Positions 19,337 through 28,810 of a stretch of 64,000 nucleotides of DNA are shown here, piece after piece. This DNA comes from Lachnospiraceae bacterium MD329 (GTDB taxonomy: Bacteria; Bacillota; Clostridia; UBA1381). Under the pieces are notes generated by a model that saw only the letters and a list, made by a program, of their open reading frames with translations, had not been told where the DNA came from and did no database searches. A program made the position numbers and the translations under genes. Within the stretch, counting starts at the first letter, position 1. Each line of letters opens with the position of its first letter. Location: the NCBI GenBank assembly GCA_010206265.1, contig VIQV01000008.1:34964-98963 (forward strand), written 5' to 3'.

Positions 19337-20647
19337 TCACCTACCGTAATTCTTAATCATAAGCTCCGCAAAGTCCTGATTATTATTTGTATTTTTAAGA
19401 TACTGCAATAAATTCGCCGTAGTTTCCGCGCTCTTGCTCTTTCCCAGTTCACGTCTTATAATACGGCTCGCCTCAAGTTCTCTGCCGTTTAACAAATCCT
19501 CTTCACGGCGCGTACCTGATTTTAAAATATCTATCGCAGGGAAAATACGCTTTTCCTGCAAAGACCTGTCGAGCTTTAACTCCATATTACCAGTACCCTT
19601 AAATTCCTCAAAAATAACGTCGTCCATACGGCTGCCCGTTTCCACAAGCGCTGTTGCCAGAATTGTAAGACTGCCGCCCTCCTCAATATTACGCGCCGCG
19701 CCGAAAAATTTCTTAGGCTTAAACAGTGCGTCGGGGTCAAGTCCGCCCGAAAGCGTTCTTCCTGTCGGTGCGACAGTCAGATTGTAGGCTCTTGCAAGAC
19801 GCGTTATCGAATCAAGCAGAATCACAACGTCCTTTTTCTGTTCAACCAGCCTTGACGCTCTTTCAAGCACCATTTCCGCTACCTTGCAATGATTTTCAGG
19901 CATTTGGTCAAATGTGGAATAAATAACCTCCCCGTCGATTGAACGCTTTATGTCTGTTACCTCTTCGGGACGTTCATCAATTAACAGAACTATCAGCTTT
20001 ATATCAGGATAATTTTTTGAAATCGACTGGGCAATCTGTTTAATAATTGTGGTCTTACCTGCCTTTGGCGGAGCAACAATCATACCGCGCTGACCTTTGC
20101 CTATCGGCGCAATTAAATCAATCAGACGCGACGCGCTCCTTTCCTTATCACCCGTATCAAGCGACAGCTTTTCTTTCGGATAAATCGGCGTCAGACGTTC
20201 AAAAGGACGTCTTTTCAACGCTACATCTATACTGTCCCCGTTTATTGTTTTTACAAACAGCAGCGGTGAATATTTATCTTCGTCCTGCGACGGACGGCAA
20301 TCGCCGAGTATTTCATCACCTGTTTTCAAATTAAATCTTCTTATTTGTGTAGGTGAAACATAAATATCATTTTTACTTGACATATAATTCTCAACGCGTA
20401 AAAAACCAAACCCGTCCGACATTACGTCAAGAACTCCGCATACCTCTACAGCGTCGGCAGGGCGTTCGCGTTTCTTTGTCTGCGCGTTCTTTTTCGCCTC
20501 TTCCTCCGCCATTCTTTCACGGGCAGCGTTTATCCGTTCGATTATTTCATCTTTTCTGAGCGCGGAAATCTTTTCAATTCCCAAGCCCTGCGCTATTTGT
20601 TTAAGCTCCTCTTTCGTTTTGCGTTCAAGCTTTATTTCGTCCTGCAT
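19337..20647 (-). CDS. rho: Transcription termination factor Rho
   Basis: Hexameric RNA helicase that ends transcripts. Residues 1-45 form the Rho N-terminal helical domain ([20 protein letters not shown]), then the cold-shock-like RNA-binding fold ([13 protein letters not shown]...[13 protein letters not shown]). The ATPase has Walker [10 protein letters not shown] and Walker B VVILLDS, and the Q/R loops follow. The frame is open 21 codons upstream, but family members begin close to [15 protein letters not shown] and a purine-rich AGAGAG lies 7 nt before it, so 20647 is chosen (436 aa). Confidence 0.95.
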   Translation of the reverse strand: MQDEIKLERKTKEELKQIAQGLGIEKISALRKDEIIERINAARERMAEEEAKKNAQTKKRERPADAVEVCGVLDVMSDGFGFLRVENYMSSKNDIYVSPTQIRRFNLKTGDEILGDCRPSQDEDKYSPLLFVKTINGDSIDVALKRRPFERLTPIYPKEKLSLDTGDKERSASRLIDLIAPIGKGQRGMIVAPPKAGKTTIIKQIAQSISKNYPDIKLIVLLIDERPEEVTDIKRSIDGEVIYSTFDQMPENHCKVAEMVLERASRLVEQKKDVVILLDSITRLARAYNLTVAPTGRTLSGGLDPDALFKPKKFFGAARNIEEGGSLTILATALVETGSRMDDVIFEEFKGTGNMELKLDRSLQEKRIFPAIDILKSGTRREEDLLNGRELEASRIIRRELGKSKSAETTANLLQYLKNTNNNQDFAELMIKNYGR

Positions 20648-20748
20648 AAATACGCTCTCTTTCATATTTTCGTTAATATATATTATATTGCATATGCCAG
20701 TATTTGTCAACGAAAGTATTAATTTATTAACAAAATTTAATAAAAATA

Positions 20749-20778
20749 TTGCAATGAACCAAACGCGTATGTTATAAT
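20749..20778 (+). promoter_or_regulatory. Promoter of the potABCD operon
   Basis: TTGCAA (20749-20754), 18-nt spacer, TATAAT (20773-20778), 45 nt before potA. Confidence 0.6.
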
Positions 20779-20822
20779 TCTTTTACTGCTTTAGCAGATA
20801 AAATTAAAGGGGAGGCTGAAAA

Positions 20823-21860
20823 TTGAACAAAAATATTATAAGTCTTGAAAACATCAATGTTTCCTTTGATGGGGAACAAATTTTAAACAACCTGAGCCTT
20901 GATATACGTGACAAGGAATTTGTTACGCTTTTAGGTCCGTCAGGCTGCGGAAAAACAACCACTTTACGCCTTATAGGCGGTTTTTTGCAGCCTGATGGCG
21001 GAAATATCAGGTTTGAGGGTAATATAATAAACGGTATTCCGCCCTTTAAAAGGAATGTAAATACCGTATTTCAGCGTTACGCGCTTTTTCCGCATTTAAA
21101 TGTATTTGAAAATATAGCGTTCGGTCTTAAAGTTAAAAAATTTCCCGATAGGGAAATTCAGTCGCGCGTTGCCGAAATGCTGGAGCTTGTAAATTTACGC
21201 GGTTTTGAAAAGCGTTCAATAGACCGTCTTTCGGGCGGACAGCAGCAGCGTATTGCGATAGCGCGCGCGCTTGTAAATGAACCAAAGGTACTTTTGCTTG
21301 ACGAACCTTTGGGCGCTCTTGATTTAAAACTAAGAAAAGAAATGCAGACAGAATTAAAACGTATACAGCAAAGCCTTGAAATTACGTTTATTTACGTTAC
21401 GCACGATCAGGAAGAGGCGCTTACAATGAGCGATACAGTTGTCGTAATGAATAACGGTGATATTCAGCAGATAGGCTCGCCCGTAGATATTTACAACGAA
21501 CCGAAAAATGCGTTTGTAGCTGACTTTATCGGTGAAAGCAATATATTAAATGGTATGATGGTTAAGGACCTGCTTGTTGAAATAAGCGGACATCAGTTTG
21601 AATGTGTAGATACAGGATTCGGAACAAATAAGCCTGTTGACGTTGTTATACGCCCTGAGGACATAAAGCTCGTAAATCCCGACGAGGCAAAGCTTTCGGG
21701 TGTTGTGCAGTCCGTTACGTTTAAGGGCGTACATTATGAAATGCTTATTGAGGCGTATGACCACGACTGGCTCGTACATTCTACAAAAGCGGCTGAAACA
21801 GGGTCAACAGTGGGTATTACATTCGACCCCTATGATATACACATAATGAATAAGATGTAG
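20823..21860 (+). CDS. potA: Spermidine/putrescine ABC transporter ATP-binding protein
   Basis: ATPase of the polyamine importer. Walker [10 protein letters not shown] (residues 39-47), signature LSGGQQQR, Walker [12 protein letters not shown], followed by the C-terminal TOBE regulatory domain (from about residue 240, with [10 protein letters not shown]). 345 aa. The start is TTG, fixed by a strong GGGGAGG 7 nt upstream. First of four genes; the permease ATG follows 12 bases after its stop. Confidence 0.93.
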   Translation: MNKNIISLENINVSFDGEQILNNLSLDIRDKEFVTLLGPSGCGKTTTLRLIGGFLQPDGGNIRFEGNIINGIPPFKRNVNTVFQRYALFPHLNVFENIAFGLKVKKFPDREIQSRVAEMLELVNLRGFEKRSIDRLSGGQQQRIAIARALVNEPKVLLLDEPLGALDLKLRKEMQTELKRIQQSLEITFIYVTHDQEEALTMSDTVVVMNNGDIQQIGSPVDIYNEPKNAFVADFIGESNILNGMMVKDLLVEISGHQFECVDTGFGTNKPVDVVIRPEDIKLVNPDEAKLSGVVQSVTFKGVHYEMLIEAYDHDWLVHSTKAAETGSTVGITFDPYDIHIMNKM

Positions 21861-21872
21861 GGAGGTAACGAT

Positions 21873-22679
21873 ATGAAAAAACTAATTTCCGCCCCTTACA
21901 TACTATGGATGGCAGTATTTATAATAGTACCGCTTTTAATGGTGGCATACTTCGCTTTTACTACCGATACAGGTGAATTTACGCTTGACAATCTTGCCGC
22001 AGTATCACAATACAGCAACATTTTTATACGTTCCATATGGCTTGCGGCTATTTCAACCGTAATATGTTTAATTATCGCATATCCACTTGCAATCATACTT
22101 GCGCGTACCGACAAAAGCTATCAGAGCACAATACTTATGATAGTAATGCTGCCAATGTGGATGAACTTTCTTTTAAGAACATATGCTTGGATGACGCTTT
22201 TAGGCAACAACGGACTTATAAACGGCTTTCTCGGACTAATCGGTATAGCGCCGCAAAAACTGCTTAATACGCAGGGCGCAATAGTCCTCGGAATGGTTTA
22301 CAACTATTTGCCCTATATGATACTGCCGCTTTATACGGTCATTGAAAAAATTGATAACAGTGTTATCGAGGCGGCACAGGATTTGGGATGTAACAGCGCG
22401 CGTACAATGCTTAAAGTTATTTTACCGCTAAGTATGCCGGGAATAATGTCAGGTATTACAATGGTATTTGTACCTGCAATCAGCACGTTTATTATTTCAA
22501 GAATGCTGGGCGGCGGTTCAAATCTGCTTATAGGCGACCTGATTGAAATGCAGTTTCTGGGAAATTCCTATAACCCGAATCTCGGCGCGGCAATTTCGCT
22601 TGTGCTGATGGTTATTATACTCCTAATAATGACTATACTGAACCAGTTTGATGACGACGAAGACAGAGTTCTGATGTAA
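21873..22679 (+). CDS. potB: Spermidine/putrescine ABC transporter permease PotB
   Basis: First membrane subunit of the importer; 268 aa with six membrane segments. The coupling loop that touches PotA is visible as EAAQDLGCNSARTMLKVILPLSMPG (family EAA motif), around residues 168-192. GGGAGG lies 8 nt before the ATG. Confidence 0.92.
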   Translation: MKKLISAPYILWMAVFIIVPLLMVAYFAFTTDTGEFTLDNLAAVSQYSNIFIRSIWLAAISTVICLIIAYPLAIILARTDKSYQSTILMIVMLPMWMNFLLRTYAWMTLLGNNGLINGFLGLIGIAPQKLLNTQGAIVLGMVYNYLPYMILPLYTVIEKIDNSVIEAAQDLGCNSARTMLKVILPLSMPGIMSGITMVFVPAISTFIISRMLGGGSNLLIGDLIEMQFLGNSYNPNLGAAISLVLMVIILLIMTILNQFDDDEDRVLM

Positions 22680-22699
22680 GAAAGGACGTGGGATTTGAA

Positions 22700-23491
22700 T
22701 TGAAAAAACTATCTAAAGCTTATATAGCGCTTGTTCTGCTGTTTCTGTATATGCCGATTTTTGTGCTTATAATTTTTTCTTTTAACGTGACAAAAAGCCG
22801 TTCCGTATTTTCGGGATTTACTTTTGACTGGTACATAAAACTGTTTCATAACGAACTGATTATGAAATCATTTTTAAATACAATAATCGTTGCCGTTATA
22901 GCGTCCATTGCCTCAACGGTTCTCGGAACAGCAGCGGCAATCGGAATAAATAATATGAAAAAACTACCGCGTACAATTATTATTCAGGGTACTAATATAC
23001 CTATTGTCAATCCTGAAATTGTAATGGGCGTTTCAATGATGTTATTGTTCGTGTTTTTCGCGGCGCGTATGAACTTTGAATTTGGTTTTGTTACTCTGAT
23101 TATAGCGCATATCACCTTTGATGTGCCGTATGTTATATTAAGTATTATGCCTAAATTCAGACAAATGACGCCGAATATTTACGACGCGGCACAAGACTTG
23201 GGCTGTAATCCTGTATCGGCTTTCTTTAAAGTAATTCTTCCTGAAATTATGCCCGGCGTAGTATCAGGATTTCTTATGGCGTTTACGTTCTCGCTTGACG
23301 ATTTTGTCGTAAGTTATTTTACAAGCGGTACAACTCAGACATTACCCATAACCATTTATTCAATGACGCGACGTAAGGTAAGCCCTGAAATTAACGCGCT
23401 GTCAACAATTATATTTGTTGTGGTAGTTGTTGTACTTGTGATTAAAAATATTATAGAACGAAGAAATGCAGTAAAGCGAGGTGTTAAATAA
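22700..23491 (+). CDS. potC: Spermidine/putrescine ABC transporter permease PotC
   Basis: Second membrane subunit, six membrane segments, coupling motif DAAQDLGCNPVSAFFKVILPE. An in-frame GTG at 22688 abuts the AAAGGA ribosome site (1 nt spacing), so the TTG at 22700, which gives the usual start MKKLSKAY, is preferred (263 aa). Its TAA shares a base with the ATG of potD (TAATG). Confidence 0.9.
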   Translation: MKKLSKAYIALVLLFLYMPIFVLIIFSFNVTKSRSVFSGFTFDWYIKLFHNELIMKSFLNTIIVAVIASIASTVLGTAAAIGINNMKKLPRTIIIQGTNIPIVNPEIVMGVSMMLLFVFFAARMNFEFGFVTLIIAHITFDVPYVILSIMPKFRQMTPNIYDAAQDLGCNPVSAFFKVILPEIMPGVVSGFLMAFTFSLDDFVVSYFTSGTTQTLPITIYSMTRRKVSPEINALSTIIFVVVVVVLVIKNIIERRNAVKRGVK

Positions 23492-24741
23492 TGAAAAAAT
23501 TATTTTTACTTATGCTGACGCTTACTGCTTCACTTTATGTATACGGCTGCGCTCATATTGAGGACGATTCAGACGAAGACGAGAATATAACAGGCATACA
23601 GGTAGAGGACAGCGAATACTATACTCGTTTTAAAGACGACGGTTTATCTATAAACGTATATAACTGGGGTGAATATATTCCTGACGGAAGTACGGAGGAT
23701 ACAATTAATCTGAATGACGAATTTACGCGTCTTACAGGTATACGCGTAAATTATACCACATATGCAACCAATGAAGAGCTTTACGCAAAACTTAAAGGCG
23801 GCGGCGCAATATATGATGTTGTAGTACCGTCCGATTATATGATTTCAAGAATGATTAAAGAAGATATGCTTGAACCTCTTGATTTCACTGCAATACCGAA
23901 CTATAAAAATATAATGGATAAATTTCAGGTTACGGAGTATGACCCGCAGACTATGTATTCCGTACCGTACACCTGGGGTACAGTAGGAATTATATATGAT
24001 AAAACAGCGATTGATGAGACTGAAATTGACTGGGATATTCTCTGGAATGAGAAATATTCAGACAGCGTACTTATGTTTGACAATCCGCGCGACGCTTTTG
24101 CAATAGCTGAAACTATGCTTGGTTTTTCGCTTAATACCGAAAACATAGATGAGCTGAAAAAAGCCGCTGAAAAGCTGACTGAACAGAAAAAAATTGTTCA
24201 GGCATATGTAATGGACGAAATTTTTGATAAAATGGGCGCCGGTGAGGCTGTACTTGCGCCGTACTATGCAGGCGACGCGATAACTCTTATGGACGATTTT
24301 GACCATATTGATTTTGCCATTCCGAAAAGCGGAACAAACCTGTTTATCGACGCGATGTGTATTCCGCGGGGCTGTCGAAATAAAGAGGCTGCCGAAATGT
24401 ATATAAACTTTATGTGCGAGGCTGATTCAGCATATGCGGTAAGTGATTATATAGGCTATTCGACGCCTAATCAGGCGGCATATGAAATGCTTTCGGACGA
24501 CATTAAAAACGACGGCATATCCTATCCTGACGACGAATTTATTGAAGAACACACCACAATATTCCGCAATCTGTCGGACGAAGCAAACTCGACTATGCAA
24601 ACACTATGGACTGAAATGAAATCCTCTGAGGAACAAACGCCTAACCGCGTTATTGTTCCTGCGTTTATGGTAATATGTATCATAGCGTCACTGGCAATTC
24701 TGATAAAACGGTACATTAAAAAGAAAAAAGACGTTTTTTAA
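23491..24741 (+). CDS. potD: Spermidine/putrescine-binding lipoprotein PotD with C-terminal membrane helix
   Basis: Polyamine receptor of the importer. Signal peptide with lipobox VYGC (Cys20), acidic linker, then the type II binding fold (YNWGEYIPDG, TGIRVNYTTYATNEELYAKL, VVVPSDYMISRMI). 416 aa, about 60 longer than E. coli PotD. Unusual: after the binding domain the protein ends with a hydrophobic helix (VPAFMVICIIASLAILI) and a basic tail (KRYIKKKKDVF), so it seems anchored at both ends. Potential polyamine contacts were not checked one by one. Last gene of the operon. Confidence 0.9.
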   Translation: MKKLFLLMLTLTASLYVYGCAHIEDDSDEDENITGIQVEDSEYYTRFKDDGLSINVYNWGEYIPDGSTEDTINLNDEFTRLTGIRVNYTTYATNEELYAKLKGGGAIYDVVVPSDYMISRMIKEDMLEPLDFTAIPNYKNIMDKFQVTEYDPQTMYSVPYTWGTVGIIYDKTAIDETEIDWDILWNEKYSDSVLMFDNPRDAFAIAETMLGFSLNTENIDELKKAAEKLTEQKKIVQAYVMDEIFDKMGAGEAVLAPYYAGDAITLMDDFDHIDFAIPKSGTNLFIDAMCIPRGCRNKEAAEMYINFMCEADSAYAVSDYIGYSTPNQAAYEMLSDDIKNDGISYPDDEFIEEHTTIFRNLSDEANSTMQTLWTEMKSSEEQTPNRVIVPAFMVICIIASLAILIKRYIKKKKDVF

Positions 24742-24758
24742 TTAAGGAGCTTTTAAGA

Positions 24759-25523
24759 ATGATACTTGCAATTGATATAGGAAACACAAATATAGTAATG
24801 GGTGTATGCGAAGGTCAGCGCATACTGTTTATGGAACGGATAACTACCAATCACACTGCGACAGACGCTGAATATGCTATAATATTAAAACAGATTTTTG
24901 AACTGAAAAACATTGACGCGTCAACTGTCGAAGGAGCAATTATATCCTCTGTTGTACCGTCAGTCACAAACAGCGTCAAAAATGCGATCAGAAAAATCAA
25001 CGGCATAGACGCGCTTGTGATAGGACCCGGCATTAAAACAGGACTGAGCATTAAAACAGATAATCCCGCGCAATTGGGCAGCGACCTCGTCGTAGACGCC
25101 GTCGCCGCACTTCAATATTATAGCGCGCCTCTTATTGTATTTGATATGGGCACCGCAACAACAGTTTCAGTAATTAACAAAGACAAGGAATATCTCGGCG
25201 GAATGATTATGCCCGGAATGATGATTTCACTTAATGCAATGGTAAGCGGCACCTCTCAGCTACCCAAAATCGGTCTTGACAAACCGAAAAAGCTGATAGG
25301 CGCCAACACAACCGATTGTATGAAAAGCGGTATTCTTTACGGAACCGCCTCTTCTATCGACGGTATAATTGACCGTATAAAAGAGGAAATAGGCAATGCA
25401 ACAGTCGTTGCAACAGGCGGTCTGGCAGGTACGGTTATTCCGCTTTGTAAAAATGAAATTATCCTCGACGACGAACTTTTAATAAAAGGTTTAATGATAA
25501 TTTATAATAAAAACGTCCAATAA
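24759..25523 (+). CDS. coaX: Type III pantothenate kinase
   Basis: Phosphorylates pantothenate, the first step of coenzyme A synthesis, in a way insensitive to CoA feedback. ASKHA-fold motifs: DIGNTNIVMGV (residues 5-15, phosphate loop with the catalytic Asp), GADRLVV-like GSDLVVDAVAA, and FDMGTATTVSVI. 254 aa, standard. AAGGAG precedes the ATG. It follows potD by 17 bp and may be read from the pot promoter. Confidence 0.95.
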   Translation: MILAIDIGNTNIVMGVCEGQRILFMERITTNHTATDAEYAIILKQIFELKNIDASTVEGAIISSVVPSVTNSVKNAIRKINGIDALVIGPGIKTGLSIKTDNPAQLGSDLVVDAVAALQYYSAPLIVFDMGTATTVSVINKDKEYLGGMIMPGMMISLNAMVSGTSQLPKIGLDKPKKLIGANTTDCMKSGILYGTASSIDGIIDRIKEEIGNATVVATGGLAGTVIPLCKNEIILDDELLIKGLMIIYNKNVQ

Positions 25524-25577
25524 AACCGAAAATAATAAAAAAATTGTAAAAATACATCAAAAAATACGCTGTAACAC

Positions 25578-25606
25578 TTTACAACAATAAAAAAACGATA
25601 TATAAT
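25578..25606 (+). promoter_or_regulatory. Promoter of ilvE
   Basis: TTTACA (25578-25583), 17-nt spacer, TATAAT (25601-25606), 57 nt before the GTG start. The surrounding 140 bp are A-rich with no leader structure that I can see. Confidence 0.7.
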
Positions 25607-25662
25607 AAAGAGTGGAAACAAATTTTATTTGTGTATATGAAAAATTAAAGGAGTGTTCATAA

Positions 25663-26733
25663 GTGGAAATCAAAATCACAAAAACAACTAACCCAAAGCA
25701 AAAGCCTGCGGACCAGTCCAAGCTTAGCTTTGGTAAGTATTATACCGACCATATGTTCATTATGAACTATGACGAGGGACAGGGCTGGCACGACCCCAGA
25801 ATAGTCCCCTATGCTCCGTTTGAAATAGACCCCGCATCAATGGTACTGCATTATGCTCAGGAGCTTTTTGAAGGACTTAAAGCATACCGCACGGACGACG
25901 GCTCAATACAGCTTTTCAGACCGGAAAAGAATATGGCAAGAATGAATGTTTCTTGTGAAAGACTTTGTATTCCGAAAATCGACGAGGAATTTGCAATCGA
26001 GGCAATAAAGACGCTTGTTAAGGTTGATGAAGACTGGGTTCCGTCACTGCCTGAAACCTCATTGTATATAAGACCGTATATTTTTGCAAACGACGTTCAT
26101 ATAGGCGTTCACCCTGCAAAGCACCTTATCTTTGCAATAATCCTTTCACCTGTCGGCGCATATTATCCGAACGGTATTGAACCCGTTAAAATTTTCGTTG
26201 AACAGAAATATGTGCGCGCAGTGATAGGAGGAACGGGCTTTACAAAAGCAGGCGCAAACTACGCTATTTCTCTTAAAGGTCAGGAGGAGGCAGAGGCGCA
26301 GGGATATATTCAGACGCTCTGGCTTGACGGTATTGAGAGAAAGTATATTGAAGAAGTTGGCTCAATGAATGTATTCTTTAAGATTGACGGCGAAATTGTT
26401 ACTCCATCGCTTGAAGGCTCTATTCTGAGCGGTATCACAAGAATGTCGATAATCGAGCTTTTAAAAGCAAGAGGCTATAAGGTTTCCGAAAGACGAATTT
26501 CTATCGACGAGCTTTCGGAGGCATACAGAAACGGTAAGCTTGAAGAGGCTTGGGGCACAGGTACAGCCGCAGTTATTTCGCCAATCGGTGAGCTTAAATA
26601 CGGTGACTTGGTTATGCCCGTAAATAACGGTGAAATCGGAGAGGTTTCACAAATGCTTTACGATACTCTTACAGGTATCCAGTGGGGCAAGCTGAAAGAC
26701 GAATTCGGCTGGACGGTTAAAATTGATAAATAA
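25663..26733 (+). CDS. ilvE: Branched-chain amino acid aminotransferase
   Basis: PLP enzyme that interconverts Leu/Ile/Val and their 2-oxo acids with glutamate. Fold type IV, with the Schiff-base Lys195 in GGTGFTKAGANYA and the EVGSMNVFF and GSILSGITR blocks. 356 aa puts it in the longer, eukaryote/Bacillus-type BCAT group. The start is GTG with AAAGGAG about 10 nt upstream. Single gene with its own promoter and terminator. Confidence 0.95.
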   Translation: MEIKITKTTNPKQKPADQSKLSFGKYYTDHMFIMNYDEGQGWHDPRIVPYAPFEIDPASMVLHYAQELFEGLKAYRTDDGSIQLFRPEKNMARMNVSCERLCIPKIDEEFAIEAIKTLVKVDEDWVPSLPETSLYIRPYIFANDVHIGVHPAKHLIFAIILSPVGAYYPNGIEPVKIFVEQKYVRAVIGGTGFTKAGANYAISLKGQEEAEAQGYIQTLWLDGIERKYIEEVGSMNVFFKIDGEIVTPSLEGSILSGITRMSIIELLKARGYKVSERRISIDELSEAYRNGKLEEAWGTGTAAVISPIGELKYGDLVMPVNNGEIGEVSQMLYDTLTGIQWGKLKDEFGWTVKIDK

Positions 26734-26741
26734 TTGAAAAG

Positions 26742-26765
26742 CGCTGCTTTTAGCAGCGTTTTTTT
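26742..26765 (+). terminator. Terminator of ilvE
   Basis: CGCTGC/GCAGCG stem, 5-nt loop, then seven T. Confidence 0.88.
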
Positions 26766-26780
26766 ACAGAAAGGAACTTT

Positions 26781-27428
26781 ATGAAATATAAATACATATT
26801 TTTTGACCTTGACGGTACACTGACCGACCCTCAGGAGGGTATAACAAATTGTGTGCGTTATGCGCTTGAATATTACGGAATAAACGAAACAGATTATTCA
26901 AAGCTAATGCGGTTTATAGGACCGCCGCTTGTGTATTCGTTTCAGGAATATTACGGCTTTGACAAAACAAAAGCTCTTGAGGCAGTAGAAAAATACCGCG
27001 AAAGATTTTCTTCCATAGGGCTTTTTGAAAATAAAGTATACGACGGTATTTACGAGCTTTTGCAAACACTCACTGATAGCGGACATTTGCTTGTGCTCGC
27101 GACTTCAAAGCCTCGTGTTTTTGCAGAAAAAATTATGGCTAAATACCGCCTGCGTCCGTATTTTAAAATGATAAGCGGCTCGGAGCTTGACGGTACGCGC
27201 AACGATAAAAATGAAGTTATTGAATACGCCATTGAAAAACTCGGCTGTCCACGTGATAAAATTATAATGGTAGGCGACAGAAAACACGATATACTCGGCG
27301 CAAAAAAATGCGGCGTCGCCTCGTGCGGAGTTCGGTTCGGCTATGCTGAAGAAAACGAACTTGAGAATGCAGGTGCAGACTATATTGCCGATACGCTTGA
27401 CGAGCTTTTACCGATACTTATGCAATAG
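26781..27428 (+). CDS. HAD-family phosphatase (phosphoglycolate phosphatase-like)
   Basis: Haloacid-dehalogenase hydrolase with cap domain. Motif I FFDLDGTLTDP holds the nucleophile Asp9 and acid/base Asp11. Motif II is LLVLATSKP, motif III the Lys in the KPRVFAEK region, motif IV MVGDRKHDILGA. 215 aa. Family members of this size dephosphorylate phosphoglycolate, pyrophosphate or nucleotides; the substrate is not predictable. GAAAGGAA precedes the ATG; it lies 15 bp after the ilvE terminator. Confidence 0.88.
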   Translation: MKYKYIFFDLDGTLTDPQEGITNCVRYALEYYGINETDYSKLMRFIGPPLVYSFQEYYGFDKTKALEAVEKYRERFSSIGLFENKVYDGIYELLQTLTDSGHLLVLATSKPRVFAEKIMAKYRLRPYFKMISGSELDGTRNDKNEVIEYAIEKLGCPRDKIIMVGDRKHDILGAKKCGVASCGVRFGYAEENELENAGADYIADTLDELLPILMQ

Positions 27429-27429
27429 A

Positions 27430-27462
27430 AAAAACGGCATATATACTATGCCGTTATTTTTC
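27430..27462. terminator. Intrinsic terminator between convergent genes
   Basis: AACGGCAT (27433-27440) pairs with 27448-27455, followed by ATTTTT. It overlaps the last bases of the eutP-like gene. Confidence 0.75.
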
Positions 27463-27927
27463 TTCCCACGGCATAATATCGCCGTCCTCACGCAGATAAT
27501 CTATAATCTGCCATATTCCGTCACCTGTTTTTGAATCAACGCGAAACACTGTCTGACAGCCTGCCAGCCTGAGCCAACGCTCCGCCCTGTCCGGGTCTGC
27601 CCCCTCACGTTCCGTCTGTGTAACAATACCTATAACAGGTCTGTTACATACAGGCGTAACACACGGCGGATACAGCGAATACGGTTCCAGCGCGCTTATC
27701 AAAAGTCCTACAACGTCCGCCTCAAATGTATACATTGCCAGAGCATTACCCAAATTCTTAGTTTGTATGTATTCACCCGGCGTATCAATTATCACATCAA
27801 AACGATTGACATACTGCGTTTTGTGATAATGAATCTTTTCACCCTTTAACGCTTGTGTGAGCGTCGTTTTGCCGCACTCACTGCGTCCCACAAGTATTAT
27901 CTTTTTCACGTCTTTGTTATCTCGCAT
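27454..27927 (-). CDS. eutP: EutP/PduV-like small GTPase
   Basis: 157-aa Ras-like P-loop protein of the ethanolamine/propanediol microcompartment group. P-loop LVGRSECGKTT (about residues 12-22), switch-type DTPGEY, and a TQTE specificity region at the NKXD position. EutP has been reported as an acetate kinase in some species; here neither substrate nor activity can be read. The first codons overlap the EutS-like gene by 22 bp, so the two are one operon. No other eut gene is in the window. Confidence 0.85.
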   Translation of the reverse strand: MRDNKDVKKIILVGRSECGKTTLTQALKGEKIHYHKTQYVNRFDVIIDTPGEYIQTKNLGNALAMYTFEADVVGLLISALEPYSLYPPCVTPVCNRPVIGIVTQTEREGADPDRAERWLRLAGCQTVFRVDSKTGDGIWQIIDYLREDGDIMPWEEK

Positions 27928-28283
27928 ACCGTAAATTTCAAATTCCGTTCAGCATAATCCATAATTGAACGAAGCGACGTTTCAACGTCCGCAACCATAC
28001 CCGTAATTATAAGCGTACCGCTGAAACGGTCAACAAAGCTAAGGTCAACATTTGAGGTTTTTGTCGCAATATCAGCGGCAATAATTGCTGTTTCCGCAGG
28101 GCTTATGGTAAGTATGCCAATTGCGCTCCTGCCAAAATCCATTTCGGGATTAAGTCCGAGCTTGGTGTACAAAATCGGGTCAGGGCTTGCAATAACGTGT
28201 GCAAGAGTAATCTGTTTACCCGGAACAAGTTCCTGAATTATTCTCAATTTATCATCAACAGACAAAACATCTTTTAAATCCAT
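27906..28283 (-). CDS. eutS: EutS-like bacterial microcompartment shell protein
   Basis: 125-aa single BMC domain of the circularly permuted EutS/PduU type: KQITLAHVIASPDP, then AIGILTISPAETAIIAADIATK and FSGTLIITGMVADVETSL. EutS hexamers form a bent shell tile in ethanolamine-utilising compartments. Only eutP follows; no enzymes or other shell proteins are nearby, so this is either a satellite locus serving a compartment encoded elsewhere or a remnant. A GAAAGGA site precedes the ATG. Confidence 0.88.
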   Translation of the reverse strand: MDLKDVLSVDDKLRIIQELVPGKQITLAHVIASPDPILYTKLGLNPEMDFGRSAIGILTISPAETAIIAADIATKTSNVDLSFVDRFSGTLIITGMVADVETSLRSIMDYAERNLKFTVCEITKT

Positions 28284-28350
28284 TTTATCAACGTCCTTTC
28301 TTACGTTAATATTTATTTTATCACACTTACAGGGAAATTTCCATAGTTTT

Positions 28351-28806
28351 TTAGAAAAATGTCCAGAATGCTAAAAATCCCAGTACAAAACTATCTATAA
28401 TAAGCTGTAAAACAAACAGAATCGGTATGCCTACGGAAAACCGTTTTTTCTGTGTTTTATGATTAAAGACGTGCATACCAATCATTCCGCCGACCGCACC
28501 GCCGAAAAAGCATATGCGGAACAGCTTACCCTCACGAACACGGCGCTGTTTGCGTTTTGCTTTTGATTTATCACTGCCGAACAATGCAAATGCCCATATA
28601 TTCATAATTAAAAGGAATACCGATATACCAAAAAACAAATACCTGTTTGCCATATCATTACTGAAAAGCTTAATCGCAGTCGGCAGCGGCAATGTCGCGT
28701 ACCACGCGGAAATAGCTTTCCACAGCCATATTGCGCCGTCTTTAATCGCAATGCCTGCCATATACAGGTATTGTCCTATCTGCTGTAAAACCTCTTTTGC
28801 TTCCAT
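28351..28806 (-). CDS. DUF1294 membrane protein
   Basis: 151 aa with three to four membrane segments. The C-terminal half is a DUF1294 domain (GGAVGGMIGMHVFNHKTQKK then a last hydrophobic helix). The basic patch SDKSKAKRKQRRVREG is typical of the family, which has no known function. It lies 4 bp after the CapD-like gene and is probably co-transcribed with it. Confidence 0.8.
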   Translation of the reverse strand: MEAKEVLQQIGQYLYMAGIAIKDGAIWLWKAISAWYATLPLPTAIKLFSNDMANRYLFFGISVFLLIMNIWAFALFGSDKSKAKRKQRRVREGKLFRICFFGGAVGGMIGMHVFNHKTQKKRFSVGIPILFVLQLIIDSFVLGFLAFWTFF

Positions 28807-28810
28807 TTTC

